Shown piece by piece: positions 52,739 to 61,592 of a stretch of DNA of 64,000 bases (positions are counted from its first letter, which is position 1; every line of letters begins with the position of its first letter). The DNA lies in contig JAFGNJ010000005.1 in assembly GCA_016927065.1 (NCBI GenBank), forward strand, positions 239,564 through 303,563, given 5' to 3'. The notes under the pieces were generated by a model. The model was not told the origin of the DNA. It saw only the letters and a list, made by a program, of their open reading frames with translations, and ran no database searches. Source of the DNA: Deltaproteobacteria bacterium (GTDB lineage: Bacteria; Desulfobacterota; B13-G15; RBG-16-54-18). The position numbers were made by a program, and so were the translations under genes.

Positions 52739-54229
52739 ATGGAGATCGTACACTCTGCAACGCCCCTTGTGGCCCTTATAGCTTCCCTTCTCGGTGCCGT
52801 CCTTATCTTGCTGGCCGGAGCAAAGCGGCCTAATCTCCGCGAGTTTTGGACCATGGCGGCGGCTGTGACACAATTTTCCCTTATCTATTCAATGCTCCCC
52901 CACATCATGCAGGGTAAAATCGTTGTGTTTACCATCATTGAACTCTACCAGGGGATCAGTCTTCAGCTCACAGTCGATTCCTTCGGGATGCTCTTCGCCC
53001 TGCTTGCTTCTTTCCTCTGGATCATCGTATCGGTATATTCAATCGGGTATATGCGGACTCTCAACGAGCATGCGCAAACCCGCTATTTTTTCTGTTTTGC
53101 CATGGCACTATTTGGGGCAATTGGGGTGGCCATGGCGGGCAATGTGCTTACCCTCTATATGTTTTACGAAATTTTAACCATCGCCACTTTTCCCTTGGTC
53201 ATCCATAAAGAGACCACCGAGGCCCTACGGGCGGGCAGGAAGTATCTCGCCTATCTCTTGACTGGTGCTGCTTTCGTCCTGTTCTCGATGGGTTTGACGT
53301 ATTATCTAACCGGCAGCCTAGACTTTATCGCCGGTGGTTTTGTCGCTGGTAGCGGTTCACAGGATCTCCTGCGTCTTCTTTTTGTGGCCTTTATTATCGG
53401 ATTCGGCTCCAAGGCAGCTATTATGCCCCTCCATGAGTGGCTGCCGTCGGCTATGGTCGCTCCGACTCCGGTAAGCGCCTTACTGCACGCCGTTGCGGTT
53501 GTCAAGGCAGGTGTATTTTGTTGCTTACGAGTCATCCTCTATATCTTCGGTCCGGAGCTTCTTATGAATTTGGGTTTGTGGATACTGCTGGCCTGTTTCG
53601 TCTCCATTACCATAATCGTAGCTAACCTTATCGCCCTGACCCAAGACAATTTAAAAAAAAGGCTGGCATTTTCTACGATTAATAATCTCTCCATTATCAT
53701 CCTGGGGGCGGCGCTGCTGTCTCCTGACGGCATCAGGGGTGCAATGCTCCATATCTCATTCCACGGTTTTATGAAGATCACGCTCTTTATGTGTGCCGGA
53801 GCCATCTACGTAGCGACCCGCAAAGAAAATATAAGCGAAATGGGCGGCATCGGAAGGCAGATGCCGTTTACCATGGCTGCTTTTGCAATCGGAGCTGCAG
53901 GTCTTACCGGCATACCACCGGTCTGCGGGTTTATCAGCAAGTGGTACCTCTGTCTCGGAACCTTGGAAGCGGGGCAGATCATCTTTCTCTTTGTTATCAT
54001 CGCGAGTGCATTGCTGGATGCTGCGTACTTCTTCCCCGTTATCTATAACGCGTTCTTTAAAAAAACCGCGGGAAAAACCCCTCGGATAAAAGAAGCGCCC
54101 GTGTTACTAGTTGCTCCCTTAATAGTCACTACAGCCTTTTCGATACTCTTCTGTATGTTCCCCGATGCATTTTTGCATTTCTTCTCGCTCGCAACCAGGA
54201 GCGTACAAACAATCATGGGGGTACTGTAA
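52739..54229 (+). CDS. Large antiporter-like subunit 2 (MrpD/MbhH-type)
   Basis: A 496-residue paralogue. YMRTLNEHAQTRYFFCFAMALFG, LYMFYEILTIATFPLV (TM5 Glu), IGFGSKAAIMPLHEWLPSAMVAPTPVSALLHAVAVVKAGVF (TM7/8 lysines) and LHISFHGFMKITLFMCAG (TM12 Lys present) fit a full proton-pumping unit. GIPPVCGFISKWYLCLG repeats the signature of subunit 1. It lies 9 nt after subunit 1. Confidence 0.92.
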   Translation: MEIVHSATPLVALIASLLGAVLILLAGAKRPNLREFWTMAAAVTQFSLIYSMLPHIMQGKIVVFTIIELYQGISLQLTVDSFGMLFALLASFLWIIVSVYSIGYMRTLNEHAQTRYFFCFAMALFGAIGVAMAGNVLTLYMFYEILTIATFPLVIHKETTEALRAGRKYLAYLLTGAAFVLFSMGLTYYLTGSLDFIAGGFVAGSGSQDLLRLLFVAFIIGFGSKAAIMPLHEWLPSAMVAPTPVSALLHAVAVVKAGVFCCLRVILYIFGPELLMNLGLWILLACFVSITIIVANLIALTQDNLKKRLAFSTINNLSIIILGAALLSPDGIRGAMLHISFHGFMKITLFMCAGAIYVATRKENISEMGGIGRQMPFTMAAFAIGAAGLTGIPPVCGFISKWYLCLGTLEAGQIIFLFVIIASALLDAAYFFPVIYNAFFKKTAGKTPRIKEAPVLLVAPLIVTTAFSILFCMFPDAFLHFFSLATRSVQTIMGVL

Positions 54230-54445
54230 ATGCCGAGGATCTTACGATATCTCTTTCTGCTTGCGTGCGGTGTGGCTGTGGTGCTGGGATTCCTGATCCA
54301 TGCAAAACACCCGCTCTTCCGGTGGGAGATTATCCCTGCCTTTGATGCGGCATTCGGGTTCCTCGGCTGTATCCTCATCGTGCTGATTTCTAAAATGCTC
54401 GGGAAATACTGGCTCCAAAAGGACGAAGATTACTATGATGATTAG
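54230..54445 (+). CDS. Small two-helix membrane protein of the antiporter cluster
   Basis: A 71-residue protein with two hydrophobic segments (LRYLFLLACGVAVVLGFLI and FDAAFGFLGCILIVLISKMLG) joined by a short loop HAKHPLFRWEIIPAF. It sits between two antiporter subunits, abuts the upstream stop and overlaps the next gene by 11 nt, so it is probably a structural accessory of the complex. Similar small proteins occur in Mrp/Mbh-like clusters, but I cannot name the family. Confidence 0.7.
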   Translation: MPRILRYLFLLACGVAVVLGFLIHAKHPLFRWEIIPAFDAAFGFLGCILIVLISKMLGKYWLQKDEDYYDD

Positions 54446-56195
54446 CACAGCACCACCCGCCTTTATATTTATCCTCGGGGGTCTTCTCCTCCCTTTGCTC
54501 AGAGCACGCAGACTGAAACAGGCATGGCTGCTCTTTATCCCCGCTCTCGCCTTCGTAGACCTCATCGCTCTGCAGAGCAGTGGCACGTGCTGGACCTACC
54601 ATTTTTTGGGATATAACCTTGTCTTCGGCAGGATCGATACGCTCAGCCTGTGCTTCGGCTACGTCTTTTGTATTATGGCCTTTTTGGGAATGGTCTATGC
54701 CCTCCATGTAAAGGAGGACGGTCAGCATCTGGCCGCAATGTTCTACATAGGGAGTGCGCTGGGGGTTACCTTTGCCGGTGATCTTTTGACGCTGTTTGTC
54801 TTTTGGGAAATCATGGCCGCCTCATCGGTATTCCTCATCTGGTATCAGCGAGACAAGGCCGCCCTCGGTGCGGGATTTAGATACCTCATGGTGCACCTCT
54901 TTGGCGGAAGTCTTCTGTTAGCCGGGATCATCATCCACGTATCGACAACAGGATCCACGCAGTTTGGTGTGATCGATTACGGAAGCCTCAGCTCCCTGCT
55001 CATACTCCTCGGTTTTATCATCAACGCCGCGGTACCGCCGTTTCACGCGTGGCTCTCGGACGCCTACCCCGAGGCCACCGTTACCGGCAGCGTCTTTCTG
55101 ACCGCCTTTACCACCAAGAGCGCCGTCTACGTCCTCATACGGGCCTTTCCCGGCGTTGAGCTGCTGGTCTGGATGGGGGCCATTATGGCGGTCTACGGCG
55201 TTGTCTACGCAGTGCTCGAAAACGACATCAGAAGACTCCTTGCCTACCATATCATCAGCCAGGTGGGATATATGGTATGCGGAGTGGGGTTGGGGACCGA
55301 GATGGCGATCAATGGTTCCACCGTCCACGCCTTTTGCCACATTCTTTATAAGGCCCTGCTCTTTATGGGTGCCGCCTCAATAATCCATGTAACCGGCAAA
55401 CGGAAGCTTACCGAGCTCCAGGGGAGGAATTTGTACAAAAAGATGCCTATTTGTCTTTCTCTCTACATGGTGGGTGCCTTCTCCATCTCCGCGGTCCCGC
55501 TCTTCAACGGCTTTATCAGCAAAACGATGGTGGTGGCTGCGGCAGGTGAATTACATCGGCCGATTATCTATCTTCTCTTGCACCTTGCCTCTATCGGTAC
55601 ATTCCTCCATACCGGCTTAAAACTACCATACGGCATATGGTTCGGGAAAACACCTGAAGGCACAACACGAAGAGAAATAGAGGCCAAGGAGCCGCCCCTC
55701 CATATGCTGATCGCCATGGGAATGACCGCCTTTCTCTGTATCGTTACCGGTGTGTTCCCTCAGATACTCTACAACCTCCTCCCCTATCCGGTTCACTATC
55801 AGCCATATACACCATACCACATCGTCGGCATGTTACAGCTTCTGTTACTGACCGCAACTGCTTTTTGGCTCTTTGCAAATAAGCTTGGCGGCGAACCAAC
55901 TATTAGTATTGACACCGACTGGTTCTATCGCAAGGGTGCCGGCTTGTTGATGAGGTATTGCTACCGGCTGGATGAGGCGAGAACCGGCATACAGGTATTC
56001 GCCTCACGGGTGGTGGCGGGCGTCGTCGTCGTCAGTAAAAATCCGATCCAATCGGTTCAATCACTCTTTTCCCGCGAGAAATCGGTTCTATTGCCCTATA
56101 ATGCCGACACCTATCGTCCAGCTATCGGCGTGGGGGTGATGGTTTTGCTCGTCTTGTTCTGTATCTTTTGTGTTATCCTTTTTTTCCGTTTTTGA
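54435..56195 (+). CDS. Large antiporter-like subunit 3 (NuoL/MrpD-type)
   Basis: A 586-residue protein, longer than the other two. LLTLFVFWEIMAASSVFLI carries the TM5 Glu, INAAVPPFHAWLSDAYPEATVTGSVFLTAFTTKSAVYVLIRAF the TM7/8 block, and VHAFCHILYKALLFMGAASII the TM12 Lys. The residue at the TM7 Lys position (FIINAAVPP) is Asn. A final transmembrane helix (GVGVMVLLVLFCIFCVILFFRF) ends the protein. The last gene of the cluster; no hydrogenase or other peripheral-arm gene follows. Confidence 0.9.
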   Translation: MMISTAPPAFIFILGGLLLPLLRARRLKQAWLLFIPALAFVDLIALQSSGTCWTYHFLGYNLVFGRIDTLSLCFGYVFCIMAFLGMVYALHVKEDGQHLAAMFYIGSALGVTFAGDLLTLFVFWEIMAASSVFLIWYQRDKAALGAGFRYLMVHLFGGSLLLAGIIIHVSTTGSTQFGVIDYGSLSSLLILLGFIINAAVPPFHAWLSDAYPEATVTGSVFLTAFTTKSAVYVLIRAFPGVELLVWMGAIMAVYGVVYAVLENDIRRLLAYHIISQVGYMVCGVGLGTEMAINGSTVHAFCHILYKALLFMGAASIIHVTGKRKLTELQGRNLYKKMPICLSLYMVGAFSISAVPLFNGFISKTMVVAAAGELHRPIIYLLLHLASIGTFLHTGLKLPYGIWFGKTPEGTTRREIEAKEPPLHMLIAMGMTAFLCIVTGVFPQILYNLLPYPVHYQPYTPYHIVGMLQLLLLTATAFWLFANKLGGEPTISIDTDWFYRKGAGLLMRYCYRLDEARTGIQVFASRVVAGVVVVSKNPIQSVQSLFSREKSVLLPYNADTYRPAIGVGVMVLLVLFCIFCVILFFRF

Positions 56196-56325
56196 AAACT
56201 TTTCATGTGAAATACCTTCTCCTTCTTTTGTCACCATAATGTCTTAAGACAACCAAGAGCAAAAACTTTGTAACATAACACCGCATGCATGATTGTATGC
56301 CTTCTCGGAGACCTCCTGATTGAGG

Positions 56326-56354
56326 TTGACATCCCCCTGGGTAGGGGTTATAAA
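56326..56354 (+). promoter_or_regulatory. Strong sigma-70-type promoter for nfu with a palindromic spacer
   Basis: Consensus TTGACA (56326-56331) and TATAAA (56349-56354) with 17-nt spacing. The spacer TCCCCCTGGGTAGGGGT contains CCCC-N7-GGGG, a possible operator for an Fe-S-sensing regulator. The nfu ATG is about 25 nt past the predicted transcript start. Confidence 0.7.
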
Positions 56355-56385
56355 AAGAAAGTACGCTTATCAAAAGGAGCTGACC

Positions 56386-56604
56386 ATGCGTGAAAAAGTA
56401 GAAGCAGCATTGGCAAAGATCAGACCAACCCTACAAGCAGACGGTGGGAATGTGGAATTGGTTGACGTAACCGATGGGGTGGTCAAGGTCAGGCTCACCG
56501 GGGCCTGTGCCGGTTGTCCCATGTCCACCATGACCCTCAAGTCGGGTGTTGAACGCATCTTGAAGGAAGAGGTCCCCGAGATAAAGGAAGTGCAGGCCTT
56601 GTAG
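56386..56604 (+). CDS. NifU C-terminal (Nfu) domain Fe-S scaffold/carrier protein
   Basis: A 72-residue protein, one Nfu domain: VEAALAKIRPTLQADGGNVELVDVTDGVVKVRLTGACAGCPMSTMTLKSGVERIL, with the cluster-binding CxxC in ACAGCP. It delivers 4Fe-4S clusters to client enzymes. I chose ATG 56386, 6 nt after AAAGGAG; the track start at 56320 would place the promoter inside the gene. It matches the many Fe-S enzymes nearby. Confidence 0.92.
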   Translation: MREKVEAALAKIRPTLQADGGNVELVDVTDGVVKVRLTGACAGCPMSTMTLKSGVERILKEEVPEIKEVQAL

Positions 56605-56632
56605 CCTTTCCTTCCGAGATTCTCCCCTGCAT

Positions 56633-57493
56633 ATGACGGAGAGAATATCCCTTCATGCTCCAGCCAAGGTAAATCTCAGATTAGATGTCCTGGGTAAGAG
56701 GCCCGATGGCTATCACGAGATCAGGACGTGGATCTATCCGACAAGCCTCACGGATGAGCTACATATAACAAAGGTTAACACGGCGAAAATAACCATCACA
56801 TCCGACCATCCCGATCTCCCCCGGGGAGAAGGGAATTTGGCCCATCGTGCCGCCGCCCTCTTTTTGAAAGAGCACGCCCTTGCAGGAGGGGTACAGATTG
56901 AGATCATCAAGCGAATCCCGGTGGCCGCCGGGTTGGGCGGCGGGAGCAGCGACGCCGCTGCTGTCCTAAAGGCCATAAACATCCTGTGGGGGGCCGACGT
57001 CCCCCAGGAGGGATTGATGGAGATGGGCGCCAAGTTAGGAATGGATGTCCCTTTCTTTATTGTCGGCAAGAGTGCAATGATGGGGGGAAAGGGAGAGCAA
57101 CTGATAACAGCGCTCCCCCCGCTGAAATTGTCGATGCTCTTGATCAACCCTGGACACCCCCTCTCCACACAGCAGGTATACGAACAGGGGAAATGGGGGT
57201 TGACAAAGAAGCAAGGGGATAATAAAATCCTTATGCCTCCACAAGACCCTGAAAAGATGGGCAAATTCCTCCATAATGACCTGGAAGAACCGGCTCAGGA
57301 GTTTATGCCTATCATTGATATTATTAAAGGAAAACTGCTCGATGTTGGGGCACGTGGGGTCTTAATGACAGGGAGTGGGCCCACGGTCTTTGGCCTCTTT
57401 GGAGAGGAAGCCGAGGCACGGCGTGCGGCGGCTGATCTAACGATGGAAGACAAGTGGGTATCCTTTGTCGCCCATACCCTTGTCGATGTATAG
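56633..57493 (+). CDS. ispE: 4-diphosphocytidyl-2-C-methyl-D-erythritol kinase IspE
   Basis: A GHMP kinase of the non-mevalonate isoprenoid pathway. LHAPAKVNLRLDVLGKRPDGYHEI holds the substrate-binding Lys and Asp, KRIPVAAGLGGGSSDAAAVLKAIN the ATP-binding glycine loop, and VLMTGSGPTVFGLF the C-terminal motif. The 286-residue length is normal. Its stop codon lies 2 nt before tRNA-Gln, so the tRNA is probably excised from the same transcript. Confidence 0.95.
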   Translation: MTERISLHAPAKVNLRLDVLGKRPDGYHEIRTWIYPTSLTDELHITKVNTAKITITSDHPDLPRGEGNLAHRAAALFLKEHALAGGVQIEIIKRIPVAAGLGGGSSDAAAVLKAINILWGADVPQEGLMEMGAKLGMDVPFFIVGKSAMMGGKGEQLITALPPLKLSMLLINPGHPLSTQQVYEQGKWGLTKKQGDNKILMPPQDPEKMGKFLHNDLEEPAQEFMPIIDIIKGKLLDVGARGVLMTGSGPTVFGLFGEEAEARRAAADLTMEDKWVSFVAHTLVDV

Positions 57494-57495
57494 GT

Positions 57496-57570
57496 TGGGG
57501 TGTCGTCAAGTGGCAAGACACGGGGTTTTGGACCCCGCATTCGGAGGTTCGAATCCTCCCACCCCAGCCA
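57496..57570 (+). tRNA. tRNA-Gln (anticodon TTG)
   Basis: Acceptor stem TGGGGTG (57496-57502) pairs with CACCCCA, followed by discriminator G and an encoded CCA. The anticodon stem CGGGG/CCCCG encloses the loop TTTTGGA with anticodon TTG (57528-57530). The T-arm GGAGG-TTCGAAT-CCTCC is perfect. It lies between ispE and prs. Confidence 0.97.
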
Positions 57571-57604
57571 ACTTACTTAGTATGAGAAAGGTACGATTCT
57601 AACA

Positions 57605-58555
57605 ATGCCATCGCCCGATAGTCCCATAAAGATATTTTCGGGAAATTCCAATCCCGGTCTTGCAGAGAAGATCTGCAACTATGTGGGCGTCCCCCTCGGC
57701 AAGGCCCAGGTGAAGACCTTTAGCGACGGGGAAATAGCGGTGGAGATCCATGAGAGTGTGCGGGGTCTCGACACCTTCGTCGTGCAATCTACCTGTCCCC
57801 CTGTTAACAACAATCTCATGGAACTCCTTATTATGATCGATGCCCTCAGAAGGGCCTCAGCAGAACGGATAAACGCCATCATACCCTACTATGGATATGC
57901 CAGACAGGACCGCAAGGTAGCCCCCCGACAACCTATATCAGCCAAGTTGGTGGCCAATTTGATTGTGATGGCTGGTGCCTCCCGTGTACTCACCATGGAC
58001 CTCCATGCCGGGCAGATTCAGGGGTTCTTTGATATCCCCGTTGACAACCTCTACGCCTCTCCCATCGTCCTCGATTATCTGCGCAACAAGTTCAAAGATG
58101 ATCTGGTGCTTATATCCCCAGACGCCGGCGGGGTAGAGCGAACCAGGGCCTTTGCCAAGCGGTTGGATGCCTCTCTGGCCATCATCGATAAGCGGCGAGA
58201 GACCGCCAATGTCGCCCAGGTCATGCACATCGTCGGTGAGGTCAAGGGGAAGGTTGCGGTGATCCTCGACGACATGGTAGACACAGCCGGAACACTGACC
58301 CAGGCAGCGAAGGCACTCAAGGAACACGGTGCCACGGCCATCTATGCCTGTTGTACCCATCCGGTTCTGTCTGGCAGCGCCATTCAAAAGATAAACGATT
58401 CTCCCCTAGCCGAATTGATCGTGACTGACACAATACCTATCAATCACGAGGGGAGCACCTGTAAAAAGATAAAGGTACTCTCTGTTGCCGAACTGTTTGG
58501 TGAGGCGATACAGAGAATCCATGACAATGAATCGGTCAGTTCCCTGTTTTTATAA
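57605..58555 (+). CDS. prs: Ribose-phosphate pyrophosphokinase
   Basis: Makes PRPP for nucleotide, His and Trp synthesis. [60 protein letters not shown] and [20 protein letters not shown] are family signatures, and [19 protein letters not shown] is the PRPP loop. The 316-residue length is normal. ispE-tRNA-Gln-prs-rplY is a conserved bacterial order. Confidence 0.97.
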   Translation: MPSPDSPIKIFSGNSNPGLAEKICNYVGVPLGKAQVKTFSDGEIAVEIHESVRGLDTFVVQSTCPPVNNNLMELLIMIDALRRASAERINAIIPYYGYARQDRKVAPRQPISAKLVANLIVMAGASRVLTMDLHAGQIQGFFDIPVDNLYASPIVLDYLRNKFKDDLVLISPDAGGVERTRAFAKRLDASLAIIDKRRETANVAQVMHIVGEVKGKVAVILDDMVDTAGTLTQAAKALKEHGATAIYACCTHPVLSGSAIQKINDSPLAELIVTDTIPINHEGSTCKKIKVLSVAELFGEAIQRIHDNESVSSLFL

Positions 58556-58577
58556 ATGACATAAAAAGGAGCAATAG

Positions 58578-59252
58578 ATGGACGAAAGATCGTTAGTAGC
58601 TCAACTGAGAACGGAAAAAGGGAAAGAGAAGGCACGAAATTTAAGACGCCAAGGGTTGATACCTGCCGTTGTCTATGGGCAACGTGAGGAGACTATTCCT
58701 GTAACCCTTAATCCACAGGAGTTATTCAAAGTCATGCATGAAGGGGCGGGAGAACGCACTCTTATCAATCTTACTATTGAGGGATTACAAGATGGGCCTG
58801 TTACCAAGACCGTCATCCTTAAAGAGAAACAGATCGAGCCGTTAAAGAGGACCCTCTTGCACGTAGACTTGTACACAATAACCATGGATGAGGAAATTCA
58901 CGTCAGTATCCCGGTCCATATCGTGGGTAAGGCTCAAGGGGTAGAGTTGGGTGGAGTGATGGAACAGGTTCTCAGGGAGATTGAGATAGAGTGTTTCCCA
59001 GGTGATATCCCCCCCCGGATAGATATCGATGTCTCCTCACTCGACATCGGCGACTCTATCCATGTATCGGATATCACCTTAGAAAAGGCCAAAATACTGA
59101 TCGACCCTGGTCAAACTATCGTAACGGTTGTGCCACCGGTTAAGGAAGAGGTCGTTGAAGTAGTAGAGGAAATAACTGAAGAAGAGGCTGCGGAGGAAGA
59201 AAAAGAAGAAAAGGCTGCGGAGGAAGAAAAAGAAGAAAAGACAGAGGAATAA
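58578..59252 (+). CDS. rplY: Ribosomal protein bL25 (long CTC/RplY form)
   Basis: A 224-residue bL25 that binds 5S rRNA. The L25 domain (KGKEKARNLRRQGLIPAVVYG) is followed by the beta-barrel CTC domain (HVDLYTITMDEEIHVSIPVHIVGKAQGV) and a very acidic tail of repeated EEEKEEKAAEEEKEEK. A Shine-Dalgarno AAAGGAG lies 7 nt before the ATG. Usually followed by pth; here the next gene is different, indicating a rearrangement or insertion point at about 59.3 kb. Confidence 0.93.
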   Translation: MDERSLVAQLRTEKGKEKARNLRRQGLIPAVVYGQREETIPVTLNPQELFKVMHEGAGERTLINLTIEGLQDGPVTKTVILKEKQIEPLKRTLLHVDLYTITMDEEIHVSIPVHIVGKAQGVELGGVMEQVLREIEIECFPGDIPPRIDIDVSSLDIGDSIHVSDITLEKAKILIDPGQTIVTVVPPVKEEVVEVVEEITEEEAAEEEKEEKAAEEEKEEKTEE

Positions 59253-59389
59253 GGAATCATCACAAAAAAACGGGACTGGAATCCCCGGCCACTGAAACTC
59301 CTTCGAGGCAGGCACAATATAATTGTAGGCAAGGGCTTCTCACCTAATTCCCCGATGGGGATGATAGTAAATTTGAAGGATATAGACAC

Positions 59390-60355
59390 GTGCGCTCGGC
59401 GATCTTAGTCAGCTTTCTCGCTGTCCTCGTTGCCTCAACAGTGGTCCTGGCCCAACCGCCAGCCAGGAAGCTGACCCGCATCACGGAAACTCATAGTAAT
59501 GAACTGTCGGTCTTGATCCTAGGCTCCGGCGCTCCTCCGTTCAACCCCAATCGCTCTCGTCCAAGCGCCCTCGTTCAATATGGCACCAGCAACATCCTCG
59601 TCGACATGGGGCTCGGAACAGAGCGGCGACTGCGCGAAGAAAATATCCAGCTTGGCCAAATCACGGCTTTTTTCCTCACGCATCACCATATCGATCATAA
59701 CGCAGAACTCCCTGCTCTCCTTGTGGCGTCAAAGGTGCGCGGCGGAGAAATAAAAATCTTTGGCCCGCCGGGTACAGAACGCTACGTGCGTTTCCTTCTC
59801 GACTTTTACACCGAGGACATAGCGTACCGCACACAAAAGAAGGGGCAAGCGCTCAAGACACTCTTGCAGGTCAGCGTAAGAGATCTTGTGGGCGGCGAAA
59901 GTTTTTCGTTAGAAGGTCTCACTGTCCGTACGACGCAAGTTCCACATTCAATTCACACCATCGCGTATCGGTTCGATACTCCAGAGGGGAGCATCGTGAT
60001 CTCAGGAGATCTGACCTACTCGGAAAACTTGATCGAGCTCGCTCAGGGCGCGGATCTGCTCGTCATCGACTCCGGGAATCTTCCCACTGCCGGCGCCAAA
60101 GAAGCGACATCCAGGGAACAGACGCAACGTCAAGAGTCACGCCGCCGAGCCGATCCGGATCGCGAGCAGGCACATGCGACGTTGGAACAAGTGGCGGAAA
60201 TGGGGCAGCGGGCTGGCGTGTCGTGTTTGGTACTCACACACATCACTGTTCCGAATGTTGACGAGGGTGCGGTACGCAAGCGTGTCGGCAAGATATTCAA
60301 GGGCAACGTGGTTCTGGCCGCAGACGGTTTAAAACTTACCGCGCGCGAGAAATAA
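59390..60355 (+). CDS. Exported metallo-beta-lactamase-fold hydrolase (RNase Z/arylsulfatase-like)
   Basis: A 321-residue protein with a signal sequence (SAILVSFLAVLVASTVVLAQ). FFLTHHHIDHNAELPALL carries the HHxDH zinc motif; TTQVPHSIHTIAYRFD, GSIVISGDLTYSENL and VSCLVLTHITVPNV supply further metal-site residues. The export signal argues against tRNA processing; a periplasmic hydrolase is more likely. A GTG start. It occupies the position where pth normally follows rplY, and it is plus-strand like the next gene. Confidence 0.82.
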   Translation: MRSAILVSFLAVLVASTVVLAQPPARKLTRITETHSNELSVLILGSGAPPFNPNRSRPSALVQYGTSNILVDMGLGTERRLREENIQLGQITAFFLTHHHIDHNAELPALLVASKVRGGEIKIFGPPGTERYVRFLLDFYTEDIAYRTQKKGQALKTLLQVSVRDLVGGESFSLEGLTVRTTQVPHSIHTIAYRFDTPEGSIVISGDLTYSENLIELAQGADLLVIDSGNLPTAGAKEATSREQTQRQESRRRADPDREQAHATLEQVAEMGQRAGVSCLVLTHITVPNVDEGAVRKRVGKIFKGNVVLAADGLKLTAREK

Positions 60356-60408
60356 GTTGCACCCGTACAAGGAGGACCTGTTGGGACGAATAGATAAGAG
60401 ATAAGGCA

Positions 60409-61515
60409 ATGGGTTTCACTAATTATAAAACGCGCGCAAAAAAATTCTTGAGTACTGTGTTGAAAATAAAGGGTTGGTTGTTTATTGGCGGAGTGATTAT
60501 TGCCTTGATTATTCTGTTCGTATATACTACTCAACCCCCAGAAAGACCGGACAAAACCGATCCCGAATACAAACAGATGAAAGAATCACTCGATAGGGTG
60601 CGCGAATGGCTCTGGAACCATCCTCCAGATGGAACAAATAGAGCAGAACGTCGTCAGCGGATGCACGTCCTTCAGAACGCCTGCGACCAAATTCCTGCCT
60701 CAGTCTATCTAAAATATAGGGACACCTGGGATGACGCAGAAGAAACAGCAGCGGCTCTTGAAGAAGAATATCTGGCGCTGTCATATTTGCGTACTGCTAC
60801 ACACCATACCATACAGGACATTCGAAAGACGCGTGTCAAACAGGGGACTGTTGCCTGGCATCTGTATAATATGGGGTACGTCTTTAAAACGCCGGACGCC
60901 TGTTTTGGAATCGATCTGCACTTCCGCGATGCCGAAGACTTGACAGATGATCTTGATTTCTTGCTGATTACCCATAGCCACCCAGATCATTATACAAAAT
61001 TGCTCCTCGACGCCATGATTGATGCAGGCAAACCGGTCATTACGCGATGGTATCCCGGCAGTGTTATTGTGAAACAACCCAGGGAATTTATGTTTGGCAC
61101 CGTCCGTGTAAAAATCGATATTGGCGACCACCACTATCATATTCCTATTATAGGTTGGAATAATATGCTCATGTTTCAAATAGACTGTGGTGAGGCTAAC
61201 CATACTTGTACGATCTATCATGGCGGCGATGGAAATCGCTTTAAAAAAATGCGGCCGGACAAACCAGTAGATCTCTTTATTGTACATGACCAGTTCCCGA
61301 TGGACGTCACCAATGCAATATACTATCTTCAGCCACGCATCACCATCGTGTCCCATCTGATGGAACTGGGGCATAGCACGCGATTACCATTCCCTTTACG
61401 TTTGTCATTTGATGATGCGTTCAAGGAATTACGTGATATTGATCAGAACAAGGCTATAGTTCTCACGTGGGGAGAACGATGGCTCTTTCCAAACACAATC
61501 CTTGAAAAGGACTGA
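60409..61515 (+). CDS. Membrane-anchored metallo-beta-lactamase-fold protein (UlaG/L-ascorbate-6-P lactonase-like)
   Basis: A 368-residue protein: an N-terminal transmembrane helix (GWLFIGGVIIALIILFVYTT), about 100 helical residues, then an MBL domain with DLDFLLITHSHPDHYTKLLLDAMI (HxHxDH) and TIVSHLMELGHSTR. It resembles UlaG-type or N-acyl-phosphatidylethanolamine-like MBL proteins; the substrate is unknown. AT-rich relative to the housekeeping genes on its left, which fits acquisition. It borders the putative integron array. Confidence 0.8.
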   Translation: MGFTNYKTRAKKFLSTVLKIKGWLFIGGVIIALIILFVYTTQPPERPDKTDPEYKQMKESLDRVREWLWNHPPDGTNRAERRQRMHVLQNACDQIPASVYLKYRDTWDDAEETAAALEEEYLALSYLRTATHHTIQDIRKTRVKQGTVAWHLYNMGYVFKTPDACFGIDLHFRDAEDLTDDLDFLLITHSHPDHYTKLLLDAMIDAGKPVITRWYPGSVIVKQPREFMFGTVRVKIDIGDHHYHIPIIGWNNMLMFQIDCGEANHTCTIYHGGDGNRFKKMRPDKPVDLFIVHDQFPMDVTNAIYYLQPRITIVSHLMELGHSTRLPFPLRLSFDDAFKELRDIDQNKAIVLTWGERWLFPNTILEKD

Positions 61516-61592
61516 ACGCTTTTCTGGGAATAATGAATGATATGTGCCTTTAATACTAATGAGGCAGATACGAGAAGATTTGTTCCACGTCG

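Noticed and set aside
59111-59389. Minus-strand ORF with runs of Ser/Phe opposite rplY
   Set aside because: Shadow of the acidic EEEKEEK tail of bL25 on the other strand.
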